64,000 nucleotides of DNA from Galbibacter sp038433465 (GTDB lineage: Bacteria; Bacteroidota; Bacteroidia; Flavobacteriales; Flavobacteriaceae). Shown piece by piece: positions 17,401-26,594 of the stretch. Below the pieces are notes generated by a model that was given only the letters and a program-made list of their open reading frames with translations, did no database searches and had not been told where the DNA came from. A program made the position numbers and the translations under genes. Every line of letters begins with the position of its first letter. The first letter of the stretch is position 1. The stretch covers positions 620,001-684,000 of the forward strand of contig NZ_JAESVF010000001.1 in the NCBI RefSeq assembly GCF_038433465.1, read 5' to 3'.

Positions 17401-17766
17401 ACTCCAGGAGAAGTAGTAACCGACCTTAACCAATTACAACAAATGAATGGCGATAAAGCTATTTGGTCGCATGCGAGTCATGGAATTGCAGGTGCAGTAG
17501 TACACTCTTGGGCAATCGAAGACGGTTCTTTTTTAAGGTTAAACAACTTAACATTGGGGTATAACTTCCCAAAACAATGGATTTCTAAAGTAGGATTAAG
17601 TCAGTTTAGACTTTTTGCTACTGGAAGAAACTTGCATATCTGGACAAATTACTCTGGTTACGATCCAGAGGTGGATTCAACTAATGGAGGTTTAACACCA
17701 GGGGTAGATTATTCTTCATTCCCTAGAAGCCGTTCGTATACTTTAGGTCTTAACTTAACTTTCTAA
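14446..17766 (+). CDS. susC-like: SusC/RagA-type TonB-linked outer-membrane transporter
   Basis: A 1106-residue SusC homologue that would import pectin oligosaccharides. The N-terminus has an extended signal (hydrophobic LLFFLLFTTTIASQ ending near residue 46), then a carboxypeptidase-like domain (VIGQVSGDDLSGPLPGVTI to about residue 130). The plug carries VRGGGSITQDNSPLYVVDG and the RagA signature KDAAATAVYGAQASNGVI. The 22-strand barrel ends in SYTLGLNLTF. The susD gene follows after 12 bp, confirming the pairing. Only one SusCD pair is present, so this is the sole transporter of the locus. Substrate assignment rests on the neighbouring enzymes. Confidence 0.95.
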   Translation: MTNQHFSSCLGSSQGLSTLQSPTKNWWCFSMLLFFLLFTTTIASQELQVIGQVSGDDLSGPLPGVTIIEKGTSNGVASDFDGNYSITVSSPNATLVYSYIGFVTKEVAVNDQPEINVSLDPDVNQLDEVVLIDYGYGKVKREDMTGSVATMSAKEISKIPVSNAAEALAGRLPGVNVTTADGEPGAEIKIRVRGGGSITQDNSPLYVVDGFIVSSINDIPPNDIASIDVLKDAAATAVYGAQASNGVIVITTKSPVAGKVSISYNNFFQFNTLPEDRRYDVLSPYEYVFANYEYAKLQGQSQVDNFEKYFGKYDDIELYRSKQGTDWQEELFGGSRLSQYHNIAISGGTDMTKMRLSVSRNDDEGLLTGSAYERTAVNFKLNQKLADPLRLDVSARITNSVIDGAGTSSNAQLKIKDAVQARPVNGIADELEIDLNQPNSDDDYQQFLLSLVDPTELVKQDWRKRTENSYVLNAGLTWSIFSDLDFKTTFTTEKKFREDLRFYGPLTGESFNNGGSMPLGQKDNRDNDSYRWLNTLNYKKYWGDDYKLDFLVGFEMSSAGGKRSFIRSEDFRLSITPEELFANMAFGRVDRLLTSEDTDVNRRSLFGRLDFQLQNKYIWTLTFRGDESSRFSKDNRLGIFPALAFAWKLENEDFMKNVDFVDELKLRITYGETGNDRIDPTATQFLFSATTNRGPGFGNVDNVYYAPSSDVLYNPDLKWETTVTNNIGIDFALFNNRLNGSFDYYKNETRDLLLESAIPNNTGFDTQWDNVGSTSNEGIELGLNSYIVESADFSLSASFNIGANTFKIESLDGTNERFFRSNWASTDLNNINDYYLKVGGKVGDIYGYVTDGMYTVDDFESYDEASGNYILKDGIASSGGVVGNTNIRPGFLKLKDLDGNGEINADDRQVIGNAMPDFQGGFGFNARYKGFDLGIFFNYQYGNDVYNTGKIQYNQFRRVTYGNMLNTMNSDNRFTYIDVDGQYTGTPGEVVTDLNQLQQMNGDKAIWSHASHGIAGAVVHSWAIEDGSFLRLNNLTLGYNFPKQWISKVGLSQFRLFATGRNLHIWTNYSGYDPEVDSTNGGLTPGVDYSSFPRSRSYTLGLNLTF

Positions 17767-17778
17767 AAGGTCAATAAA

Positions 17779-19605
17779 ATGAAAAATATATATAATTCAG
17801 CAAAAATAATTCTTACTTCATTGTCATTGACACTCTGCTTAAGTGCTTGCGATGACGATTTTATGGAGCCAGATTCGCTCTCTACTTTCGATAATAATTA
17901 CATTTATTCAAACGTAGACGATGCTAGAAACGGGGTAAATGCAATTTACTCGTACTTTAACCAAGATGCTTTCCGTTCGCGTTTGTCAAACAACATGGCA
18001 GGAAATACCGATATCGAACATCAATCGGGTTGGTCGAGTAATGGAGACAGGTATCAAATTTGGAATTTGGACGCACTTCCAAGTAACAGAGATTTAGATA
18101 TTGTTTGGACATACGCATACCAAGCAATTAGAGATGCAAATATTTCTATTGAAGGAATTACGAACAGCGGAAATCTTGAAAACGAAGATGAAACAGTTCG
18201 TAAAACAATGCATCAACTTTTAGGAGAAGCTTATACACTTAGAGCCTATTGGTACAGCATGCTTATTTACTATTTTGGCGATGTGCCTTACGTAGTAAAT
18301 GCGCCTGTAGCCGGTGATGATTTTAACTTACCTAAAACCGATAGAAACACAATTTTAAGTGGCGAAATACAAAAGCTTATTGAAGTTGAAGAAAACATGC
18401 TTTGGGCAGATGAAACTCGTTTTGGTGTAGAGCAAGTAAACCGCGAATATACTTTAGGAATGATTGCTCGTTTATCGCTTCAAAGAGGAGGTTATTATTT
18501 AAAACCAGACTTATCGCAAGCGCGCGCATCAGACTATAAAGAGTATTACACTATTGCACGCGACTACGCTAAAAAATTAATGGACTTAAAAGACAGACCA
18601 TTACCAACCGATTTTCGTCAGATTTTCTTAAACAATGTAACTTTTCAAACGCCTGTAAACAGCGAAATTTTATTCGAAGTTCCGTTTTCATTAAACAGTG
18701 GAGATGTGGGTTGGAATATCGGAATCGAAGTAGAAGGAGGACCAACATCGTCACACAATTACGGTTCTGGAAACAACTATATGGCAATGCCTGTAACCTA
18801 CTATTTCTCGTTCGACACTTTAGATGTTCGTCGTGATGTTACCTGCGGATTGTACAGAATTAATGCCGATTTTGAACCAGAATTTATAGACGGACCAATG
18901 AATATTTCTCAAGGAAAATGGGGTCGTCATTTATTAGAAACACCTCCAGGAGCATCCACTGCAAAAAGTACTGGAATTAACTGGCCAATGCTTCGTTATG
19001 CAGATGTTTTATTAATGTATGCTGAAGCTGAAAATGAATTAAACGGTCCAACTTCCGAAGCACAAAACGCACTAAGAAGAGTTCGTCAAAGAGCTTTTGA
19101 GGATACTGATTGGGCTGAAAAAGTAGACCAATACATCAACAATATCTCTGCAAGTAAAGATTCGTTTTTTGAAGCAATTGTAAACGAACGTGCATGGGAG
19201 TTTGGAGGTGAAATGATTCGTAAATACGAGTTGATTAGATGGGGAATTTATTCTGAAAAAATGGAAGAAACCGTAGAAGGATTAAAACAATTAGCAGACG
19301 AAGCCTATAACGGAACTACCGATTTACCAGACTATATGTATTGGAAACTGGATGAAGAAGGAAACTTTACCATTTTAAATCCGAATTCTAGAGTAGTTGC
19401 TCCGCCAGATGATACATGGAATCAAGTTCCTTTTTTACTTGACTTACACGACGATACAACAACGTACGACGAGTGGATTTTACGCGACTGGGAAAACTAC
19501 ATTAACGGGCCAAACCCTGGAGTAGCTCGCTATATTTTCCCGATACCAACAATCGCGATAGAAAATAGCCAAGGAACCTTACAAAACGATGGCTACGGAT
19601 TTTAA
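17779..19605 (+). CDS. susD-like: SusD/RagB-type glycan-binding lipoprotein
   Basis: A 608-residue surface lipoprotein forming the lid of the SusC transporter. The lipobox LSAC puts the lipidated Cys at 24, followed by DDDF acidic residues typical of surface export in this phylum. TPR-like helices are seen (TVRKTMHQLLGEAYTLRAYWYSMLIYYFGDVPYV), and the SusD C-terminal block includes WPMLRYADVLLMYAEAENEL and ERAWEFGGEMIRKYELIRWG. The length is somewhat above average for SusD. It is 12 bp after susC and 21 bp before the DUF5123-like gene. Confidence 0.95.
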   Translation: MKNIYNSAKIILTSLSLTLCLSACDDDFMEPDSLSTFDNNYIYSNVDDARNGVNAIYSYFNQDAFRSRLSNNMAGNTDIEHQSGWSSNGDRYQIWNLDALPSNRDLDIVWTYAYQAIRDANISIEGITNSGNLENEDETVRKTMHQLLGEAYTLRAYWYSMLIYYFGDVPYVVNAPVAGDDFNLPKTDRNTILSGEIQKLIEVEENMLWADETRFGVEQVNREYTLGMIARLSLQRGGYYLKPDLSQARASDYKEYYTIARDYAKKLMDLKDRPLPTDFRQIFLNNVTFQTPVNSEILFEVPFSLNSGDVGWNIGIEVEGGPTSSHNYGSGNNYMAMPVTYYFSFDTLDVRRDVTCGLYRINADFEPEFIDGPMNISQGKWGRHLLETPPGASTAKSTGINWPMLRYADVLLMYAEAENELNGPTSEAQNALRRVRQRAFEDTDWAEKVDQYINNISASKDSFFEAIVNERAWEFGGEMIRKYELIRWGIYSEKMEETVEGLKQLADEAYNGTTDLPDYMYWKLDEEGNFTILNPNSRVVAPPDDTWNQVPFLLDLHDDTTTYDEWILRDWENYINGPNPGVARYIFPIPTIAIENSQGTLQNDGYGF

Positions 19606-19626
19606 ATCAACTTAAAAAAGGAACAA

Positions 19627-21306
19627 ATGAAAACTAATAATAGCATATTTAATATAAAATCGTTTCTAGGTTTATTGCTCTGCATTACGCTTTTTAATGC
19701 CTGCGATAAAGACGACGACGGAAGTTTTGAGCAAACAAGACTTTTTAGACCTGTACTAAATGAAGAGCTTTTTTCTGAAGGAAATACCATTATTGTAAAC
19801 ATGGGAAAACTAAAAGAAGCGCAATCGTACACACTCGAAGTGAGTAGAGATACTTTTACAACCGTAGAATATACCATCGAAACTGATACCAACTACGTGG
19901 CTATAAACAAAGAACTTGTAGGTGAAGATTTATTTTGGAACACACTTTATCAAGTTCGTGCTACTGCACACGCTTCCGACCCTCAATACGATAGTAAATC
20001 GTCTGATTTAGGAAATGTAAGAACACAACGTTTCCCAACTATTTTAAATGTACCAGAAGCGTATGACGTTACCGATGTAGCTGCAAGAGTAACATGGACA
20101 CCAGCAGGTGCGGCCGTTACCGGAATTCAAGTATTTGCTGCATCCGATTTAAAACTGGAAACTCCTCTATTTGACGAAACTCCTGTTTCAAGTGAAGAAA
20201 ACGAAAACGGAGAAGGTTTTGTTGAAGGATTAAGTCCAGAAACCGAATATCAAATTGCAATTTACAGTGGTGAAGATATTCGTGGATGGGTAAATTATAC
20301 CACTAGAGTTGCCGATATCGATGCTTCAGATCCAAATGTAATTGACGTTAGAGAGAATGAAAGCGCAAGTGCAGTTGCCGATGCCGTTGCAACAGCACCA
20401 GACGGAGCAATCATTTTAGTAAAACATGGAGTTACTTACGATCTTCCAGAAGACGATTTAAACAAATCGATTACCATTCAAGCGGCCTATGGTTTTGGCA
20501 AGCAAAAAGCAAAACTTTACACTACTGGTAACTGGAATATCGCAGAAAATTCAAATATAGATCACATCCGTTTTGTAGATATCGAGTTGAGAGGTGAAGA
20601 TTATTCAGGAGATTATATCTTCAACCCAAACACCGATAATATCTACGTTAGAGAAGTAAGTTTCGAAAATTGCGAAATTGGTACTTTAAGAGGTGTGATG
20701 AGAATTAGAGGAACTGTGGAGATCGATAACTTTATCATTAATAACAGTGTGGTAGATAGTATTGGTAACTACGGAATTATCACTGCCGATACCAACCCTG
20801 CAGATGCTGGAGATACACCAACGGCACGTTTCAACAATATCACGTTTAGCAACAGTACGTTTAATAAAATTGATACCGGAATTCAGTCTAGAAACAACTC
20901 GCAATCTATCGTAATTGAGAGCTGTACGTTTGCAAACTTTATCAATACTGGTGCACGCTTTTTACGCTACCGTGGTGGTGATGGAAACAGCGACGTTGCT
21001 AACGGAATTCAAATTAAAAATTCGATTTTCGGACATTCATGGGATCAATCTGGAGAAGGAGTTTACGGAATCCAAGGTGTTGGAGAAGGTTTAGAAAATA
21101 CCAATTTCGATTTACTAAATCTTTACAGTACTTCCAATTTCTCTTTCAATGAAGGAAAAGAAATTCCAGGCTTCCCGGTAGGAAACTACTCGGGTACACA
21201 AGACGATTTGTGGGTAGACACAGATAATAATGATTTTAACTTTAAAGACTCCGGCTTCTCTGGAAAATACAATTCTGGAGACCCAAGGTGGAGAGCACAA
21301 TTATAA
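19627..21306 (+). CDS. Surface lipoprotein with Fn3-like domains and beta-helix (DUF5123/DUF4957-like)
   Basis: A 559-residue lipoprotein (lipobox FNAC, Cys26, followed by DKDDD). About residues 40-240 read as two fibronectin-like beta domains (ESYTLEVSRDTF; YDVTDVAARVTWTPAG; LSPETEYQIAIYSG). Residues 245-540 form a parallel beta-helix with repeated short strands (VREVSFENCEIG, FNNITFSNSTFNK, IVIESCTF). This architecture follows susCD in many pectin loci and is usually annotated DUF4957/DUF5123. Its role may be pectin binding or weak lyase activity; catalytic residues are not evident. Confidence 0.75.
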   Translation: MKTNNSIFNIKSFLGLLLCITLFNACDKDDDGSFEQTRLFRPVLNEELFSEGNTIIVNMGKLKEAQSYTLEVSRDTFTTVEYTIETDTNYVAINKELVGEDLFWNTLYQVRATAHASDPQYDSKSSDLGNVRTQRFPTILNVPEAYDVTDVAARVTWTPAGAAVTGIQVFAASDLKLETPLFDETPVSSEENENGEGFVEGLSPETEYQIAIYSGEDIRGWVNYTTRVADIDASDPNVIDVRENESASAVADAVATAPDGAIILVKHGVTYDLPEDDLNKSITIQAAYGFGKQKAKLYTTGNWNIAENSNIDHIRFVDIELRGEDYSGDYIFNPNTDNIYVREVSFENCEIGTLRGVMRIRGTVEIDNFIINNSVVDSIGNYGIITADTNPADAGDTPTARFNNITFSNSTFNKIDTGIQSRNNSQSIVIESCTFANFINTGARFLRYRGGDGNSDVANGIQIKNSIFGHSWDQSGEGVYGIQGVGEGLENTNFDLLNLYSTSNFSFNEGKEIPGFPVGNYSGTQDDLWVDTDNNDFNFKDSGFSGKYNSGDPRWRAQL

Positions 21307-21344
21307 TAAATAGTTTGTTTTAGTTAGTATGCAACCTTAACTAA

Positions 21345-21390
21345 GGCTGGCACCCAAATAGGCATAGCGGGTGCTGGCTTTGGTTTTTTT
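21345..21390 (+). terminator. Hairpin plus T-run between binding genes and lyases
   Basis: GGCTGGCACCC (21345-21355) pairs with GGGTGCTGGCT (21369-21379) with three G-U pairs, and a T7 run follows at 21384-21390. It lies inside the gene series, so it may act as a partial terminator that sets higher expression of susC/susD/DUF5123 than of the enzymes behind it. Confidence 0.65.
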
Positions 21391-21435
21391 CAAGCAGTTG
21401 CACTTTTAACAATTCAAAACAAAAAAAGTAAACTC

Positions 21436-22917
21436 ATGAAAAAATCTATTTTCATCCTTTTATTAAGCTGTTTTATTAGTTGCTCTAATTCTGACGGAAC
21501 AGGGATTGATCATGACGACGATACTACGCAAGCTGATTCTTCCGAAGAAAAACCAACACAAGTAAAAGAAGAAGCTTTTGCATTTCCTGGAGCTGAAGGT
21601 TTTGGAAGAAATACCACAGGAGGACGTGGCGGAAAAGTACTTTTTGTGACCAATTTAAACGACAGCGGAGAAGGAAGTTTTAGAGAAGCAGTAGAAACCG
21701 AAGGTCCACGATACATTCTCTTTAAAGTTTCTGGAAACATTAGTTTAAAATCGAGATTAGATATCGAAAACGGAAACCTTACCATTGCTGGACAAACAGC
21801 TCCTGGCGACGGAATTACCATTAAAGATTACCCAGTAGTTATTAATGCTGATAATGTAATTATACGTTATATGCGTTTTCGAATGGGCGATGCCAAAGCA
21901 CAACAAGCCGATGGTCTAGAATCTCGGTTTCATAAAAATTTAATGATTGATCATTGCTCGATAAGTTGGAGTACCGACGAAACTGCTACTTTTTATGCCA
22001 ATGAAAACACCACGCTACAATGGAGTTTTATAACCGAAAGTCTTCGAAACTCTGTTCACGAAAAAGGAGCACATGGTTACGGAGCTATTTGGGGTGGTAA
22101 AAAAGCGTCTTTTCATCATAATTTATTGGCGCACCACGATAGTAGAAATCCGCGTTTGGGAGAGCAAGCAGGAAAAGCTTTTGCGCTTACAGATTTAGTC
22201 GATTTAAGAAATAATGTAATTTACAATTGGGGAAGCAACAGTACTTATGGCGGGGAAGCTATGAATGTAAATATTGTAAATTGTTATTACAAACCAGGTC
22301 CTGCAACTGTAAAGAAAGATAGAATTATCGCTATTGATAAAAATAAAAACGAAGGAACCGAAGTGTACGATATTTGGGGTAAATTTTATATCTCCGGAAA
22401 TTACATGGAAGGCAGTAAACTAGCCACACAAGATAATTGGACGTACGGAGTTTACAATCAAATACATCATAGCTATGGAGAAGTTTCTGAAGCAGATAAA
22501 CAAGCGATGAAGCTTACAACTCCTTTGGATATTGAAAATAATGTAACCACCCATTCCGCAGAAGAAGCTTATAAAAAAGTAATTGAATATGGCGGGGCTT
22601 CATTTGTTCGAGATGCTATTGATGAACGAATTGTAAACGAAGTTAAAACAGGAAGCTATACCTACGTTGGTTCTAACGGAAGTACAAAAGGAATTATCGA
22701 TACGCAAAGCGATGTTGGAGGTTGGCCAGAACTTAAAAGTGAAACTCCTCCGCAAGATACTTCAAACGACGGAATGCCAGATGCATGGAAAACAGCCATG
22801 AAGTTAGACCCAGAAGCGTATAATCCAAACGGAAATGATTTGAGCTCTGCATACGACAATGTAGAAGTGTATATTAATAGTTTAGTAGCATCAATTACCG
22901 AACAACAAAACGAATAA
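21436..22917 (+). CDS. PL1 pectate lyase, lipoprotein
   Basis: A 493-residue polysaccharide lyase family 1 enzyme cutting polygalacturonate by beta-elimination. Lipobox FISC places the lipid on Cys16. The PL1 core starts AFPGAEGFGRNTTGGRGG, with NVIIRYMRFRMGD, the calcium/structural LMIDHCSISWSTDE (about residue 170) and SRNPRLG (about residue 236) carrying the catalytic Arg. The C-terminus (DTSNDGMPDAWKTAMKLDP) resembles a calcium-binding dockerin-like loop. It lies 4 bp before a second PL1, and the two share most motifs, suggesting tandem duplication. Surface anchored (inferred). Confidence 0.92.
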   Translation: MKKSIFILLLSCFISCSNSDGTGIDHDDDTTQADSSEEKPTQVKEEAFAFPGAEGFGRNTTGGRGGKVLFVTNLNDSGEGSFREAVETEGPRYILFKVSGNISLKSRLDIENGNLTIAGQTAPGDGITIKDYPVVINADNVIIRYMRFRMGDAKAQQADGLESRFHKNLMIDHCSISWSTDETATFYANENTTLQWSFITESLRNSVHEKGAHGYGAIWGGKKASFHHNLLAHHDSRNPRLGEQAGKAFALTDLVDLRNNVIYNWGSNSTYGGEAMNVNIVNCYYKPGPATVKKDRIIAIDKNKNEGTEVYDIWGKFYISGNYMEGSKLATQDNWTYGVYNQIHHSYGEVSEADKQAMKLTTPLDIENNVTTHSAEEAYKKVIEYGGASFVRDAIDERIVNEVKTGSYTYVGSNGSTKGIIDTQSDVGGWPELKSETPPQDTSNDGMPDAWKTAMKLDPEAYNPNGNDLSSAYDNVEVYINSLVASITEQQNE

Positions 22918-22921
22918 TTAC

Positions 22922-25126
22922 ATGTTTTATCAGAAAAAATTACTACCTCTTTTTTCATTTTTTATCATGCTAAGTACTTTTTTAAGTGCTCAGCAATTGG
23001 CATTTCCAACAGCCGAAGGTTTTGGTCGCTACGCCACTGGTGGTAGAGGCGGACAAGTGTATGTGGTTACCAATTTAAACGATAGTGGCGAAGGAAGTTT
23101 ACGTAAAGGAATTTTAAAAAGTGGCCCTCGAACAATCGTTTTTGCGGTTTCTGGTAACATCACCTTACAGTCGGATTTAGATATTAACAAAGGCGATTTA
23201 ACCATTCTTGGACAAACAGCGCCTGGCGATGGCATTACCATTAAAGGTTATCCAGTGAGTGTAAAAGCTGATAATGTTATCATCCGATACATGCGCTTCA
23301 GAATGGGCGACGAATTTGGGGTTGAAGATGATGCTTTGGGTGGTAGAAACATCAGCAATGTCATCATCGACCATTGTTCCATAAGTTGGTCTACCGACGA
23401 GAATGTTTCATTTTACAACACGCGTAATTTCACTATGCAATGGTGTATTATTTCCGAAGCACTTAACCGTTCTGTGCATAAAAAAGGCGCACATGGTTAC
23501 GGCGGAATTTGGGGTGGTGTAAATGCTTCTTTTCACCATAATTTAATTGTGAGTAATAGCAACAGAAATCCGAGATTTAGCGGTTCTTCTTCTACCAAAA
23601 ACTCCGAAAATGAGTTTGTAGATTTTAGAAACAATGTTATTTATAACTGGAAGCTTAACAATATTTACGGCGGAGAAAAAGGAAGTTACAATGTAGTGAA
23701 CAACTATTTAAAACCTGGTCCTGCAACGTCTTCCGACAAAAAAGATAGAATTTTAAATCCGTATGAACCTTATGGAAAGTTTTTCCTTTCGGGGAATTTT
23801 CTCGAAGGAAACCAAAGTATCACAAATGATAATTGGTTGGGGGTTATTGCTGATAATCCTTCGGAAGCAAAACTTTCAGCACCTATAAAAATTGATAACA
23901 TTGAAACTCAATCGGCCGAACAAGCCTATGCTCTAGTGCTCAAAAATGCAGGTGCTAGTAAAGTGCGAGATGCGGTTGATTTAAGAATTGTTTCTGAAGT
24001 TAAAAACGGAACAACAACGTACAAAAACGGAATTATAGACTCGCAAAATGATGTAGGTGGTTGGCCTGTTTTAAAAGAAGTTATTGCTGAAAAAGACACC
24101 GACAAAGACGGAATTCCAGATACTTGGGAACAGCTTAACAAACTTGAAACTACAAAGGAAGATGCGCATTTAATTGATGCGTCAACAAATTATTCAAACA
24201 TCGAAGTTTATGCAAATTCGCTTTTAAAAAATTCAGTATTTGACTTTGTGGTAAGTGCCGACGGAACAGGAAATTTCACTTCGGTACAACAAGCTATTGA
24301 TGCAGTTCCAAACTTCAGAAAAAAGCAAACTCGCATCTTCATAAAAAATGGGGTGTATAAAGAAAAGTTAGTACTCCCCGCCTCTAAAACCAATGTTGCT
24401 TTTATTGGGGAAGACAAAGAAAAAACAATATTAACATTCGACGACTACGCCAGCAAACACAATGCTTTTGGAGAAGAAATGGGAACTACAGGTTCTACGT
24501 CGTTTTTTATTTTTGGAAACGATTTTTATGCTGAAAATATTACATTTGAAAACAGTGCAGGTCCTGTCGGACAAGCAGTGGCAGTTCGTGTAGATGGAGA
24601 CCGAGTGTTTTTTAATAATTGTAAATTTTTAGGCAATCAAGACACTTTGTACCTCCACGGAAAAGAGAGTCGTCAATACTATAAAGATTGTTACATTGAG
24701 GGAACTGTCGACTTTATTTTTGGATGGTCTACAGCATTTTTTGAAAACTGTACCATTGTGAGTAAAGACCACGGTTATGTTACGGCAGCATCTACCGAAA
24801 AAGATACTAAATACGGAATGGTTTTCTACAATTGTAAGCTTTTGAGTAAAGCCGAAAAACATTCGTTTTATTTAGGTAGACCGTGGCGAGATTATGCACA
24901 AACCGTTTGGATTGATTGTTATATGGAAAACCATATTAAACCAGAAGGATGGCACAATTGGAGTAAGCCACATGCCGAGCAAACTACTTTTTATGCCGAG
25001 TATAATACCTCAGGTCCTGGTGCTTCAACAAAGCGTGTGCCTTGGGCAAAAAGCTTAACCAAAGAGCAAGCAACAAACTTTAATAAAATAAATGTTTTAA
25101 GCGGAACCGATAACTGGAACCCCTAA
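22922..25126 (+). CDS. PL1 pectate lyase fused to CE8 pectin methylesterase
   Basis: A 734-residue secreted fusion. The signal peptide ends near FLSAQQ. The first 420 residues are PL1 (AFPTAEGFGRYATGGRGG; VIIDHCSISWSTDE at about 147; SNRNPRFSG). A DTDKDGIPDTWEQ calcium-loop linker is followed by CE8 from about residue 440 (FVVSADGTGNFTSVQQAIDAVP), with catalytic blocks GNQDTLYL (about 570), GTVDFIFG (about 593) and YLGRPWRDYAQ (about 650). One chain would therefore remove methyl esters and cleave the exposed galacturonan. No lipobox is seen, so this form is probably periplasmic or secreted. Confidence 0.93.
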   Translation: MFYQKKLLPLFSFFIMLSTFLSAQQLAFPTAEGFGRYATGGRGGQVYVVTNLNDSGEGSLRKGILKSGPRTIVFAVSGNITLQSDLDINKGDLTILGQTAPGDGITIKGYPVSVKADNVIIRYMRFRMGDEFGVEDDALGGRNISNVIIDHCSISWSTDENVSFYNTRNFTMQWCIISEALNRSVHKKGAHGYGGIWGGVNASFHHNLIVSNSNRNPRFSGSSSTKNSENEFVDFRNNVIYNWKLNNIYGGEKGSYNVVNNYLKPGPATSSDKKDRILNPYEPYGKFFLSGNFLEGNQSITNDNWLGVIADNPSEAKLSAPIKIDNIETQSAEQAYALVLKNAGASKVRDAVDLRIVSEVKNGTTTYKNGIIDSQNDVGGWPVLKEVIAEKDTDKDGIPDTWEQLNKLETTKEDAHLIDASTNYSNIEVYANSLLKNSVFDFVVSADGTGNFTSVQQAIDAVPNFRKKQTRIFIKNGVYKEKLVLPASKTNVAFIGEDKEKTILTFDDYASKHNAFGEEMGTTGSTSFFIFGNDFYAENITFENSAGPVGQAVAVRVDGDRVFFNNCKFLGNQDTLYLHGKESRQYYKDCYIEGTVDFIFGWSTAFFENCTIVSKDHGYVTAASTEKDTKYGMVFYNCKLLSKAEKHSFYLGRPWRDYAQTVWIDCYMENHIKPEGWHNWSKPHAEQTTFYAEYNTSGPGASTKRVPWAKSLTKEQATNFNKINVLSGTDNWNP

Positions 25127-25168
25127 TTAAAAATAAATCTACTAACTATTAAACAACAAATATTACAA

Positions 25169-26575
25169 ATGAAAAAAAGTAATTTACTTTACGTACTAGC
25201 CCTTCTGTTTGTATGCTTTTCGTGTAAAGAAAAAAACACAAAAGAAATAGCTAAAACAGAAGACCCAGCCGATAAAATTATCAGTGAAATTGTAGTGCCA
25301 ACATTTGCTGAAAAAGATTTTAATATTACTGAATATGGAGCTGTAGCAGATGGAGAAACAAATAACTCAAATGCTATAAAATCTGCAATTGAAGCTTGTA
25401 ACCAAGCAGGTGGTGGCCGTGTGGTTGTTCCTGCTGGAAAATATGTTACTGGCCCGATACACTTACTGAGTAACGTAAATTTTCATTTAGAAGATGGAGC
25501 TGAAATCCTTTTTTCAACCAATCATAAAGATTATTTACCTGTAGTTCATACTTCTTACGAAGGTGTAGAATTAATGAATTACTCGCCATTAATTTATGCT
25601 TACAAACAAAAAAATATTGCCGTTACAGGGAAAGGAACTTTTAATGGACAGGCAAGCAATGAAAATTGGTGGCCATGGTGTGGTAAAGATGAATACGGAC
25701 ATGTAGAAGGAGCGCCACAACAAAAAGATTCTATCAACCTTCCGAGACTTCGTAAAATGAATGAAGCTGGAACTCCTTTAGCCGAACGTCTTTTTGGAGA
25801 TGGTTATCAACTACGTCCAACGTTTTTCGAGCCTTTTGAGTGCGAAAATATTTTGGTTCAAAATGTAACTTTTACCAATGCTCCGTTTTGGGTAATGCAC
25901 CCTATAAAATCGGTTAATATTACCGTAGATGGTGTTACAGTTCGTAGTCATGGTCCAAATAACGATGGTTGTGACCCAGAGTATTCTAAAAATATTGTAA
26001 TTAAAAACTGCCTGTTTGATACAGGAGACGATTGTATTGCCATTAAATCGGGAAGAAATGATGACGGACGTCGTGTTAATATTCCGAGTGAAAATATTGT
26101 TGTTGAAAACTGCGAAATGAAAGATGGTCATGGTGGTGTTGTAATGGGAAGCGAAATTTCTGCAGGTGTACGCAATGTATATGTTAGAAATTGTAAAATG
26201 GACAGTCCTAACTTAGATAGAGCCATCAGAATAAAAACAAATACTTTACGTGGTGGTTTTGTTGAAAACGTTTTTGTAAAAAACATAGAAGTTGGTCAAG
26301 TAAAAGAAGCCTTTTTAAAAATAAATACGCATTACGGAATTTACGCTAACCAAGAGGGCGATTATTTACCATCTATTAAAAACATTCATATCGAAGATGT
26401 AAAAGTTGAAAACGGTGGGAAATACGGAATTTTAATTAAAGGTAGAGAAGCATTGCCAGTTAAAAACATCACTTTTAAAAATGTTGTGATAAACAAGGCA
26501 GAAACACCAATGCTTATCGAACATTCAGAGCCTGTACAGTTTACAAATACAACTATAAACGGACAAACCTATTAA
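25169..26575 (+). CDS. GH28 polygalacturonase, lipoprotein
   Basis: A 468-residue glycoside hydrolase family 28 enzyme acting on galacturonan by hydrolysis. Lipobox CFSC puts the lipid on Cys19. The beta-helix starts FNITEYGAVADGETNNSNAI. All four GH28 signature sites are present: NNDG (about 263), TGDD (about 286), GHGG (about 320) and RIK (about 353). Endo versus exo action cannot be read from sequence. It is 42 bp after the PL1-CE8 fusion. Confidence 0.93.
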   Translation: MKKSNLLYVLALLFVCFSCKEKNTKEIAKTEDPADKIISEIVVPTFAEKDFNITEYGAVADGETNNSNAIKSAIEACNQAGGGRVVVPAGKYVTGPIHLLSNVNFHLEDGAEILFSTNHKDYLPVVHTSYEGVELMNYSPLIYAYKQKNIAVTGKGTFNGQASNENWWPWCGKDEYGHVEGAPQQKDSINLPRLRKMNEAGTPLAERLFGDGYQLRPTFFEPFECENILVQNVTFTNAPFWVMHPIKSVNITVDGVTVRSHGPNNDGCDPEYSKNIVIKNCLFDTGDDCIAIKSGRNDDGRRVNIPSENIVVENCEMKDGHGGVVMGSEISAGVRNVYVRNCKMDSPNLDRAIRIKTNTLRGGFVENVFVKNIEVGQVKEAFLKINTHYGIYANQEGDYLPSIKNIHIEDVKVENGGKYGILIKGREALPVKNITFKNVVINKAETPMLIEHSEPVQFTNTTINGQTY

Positions 26576-26594
26576 ACCTATAAAATCAACTTAA

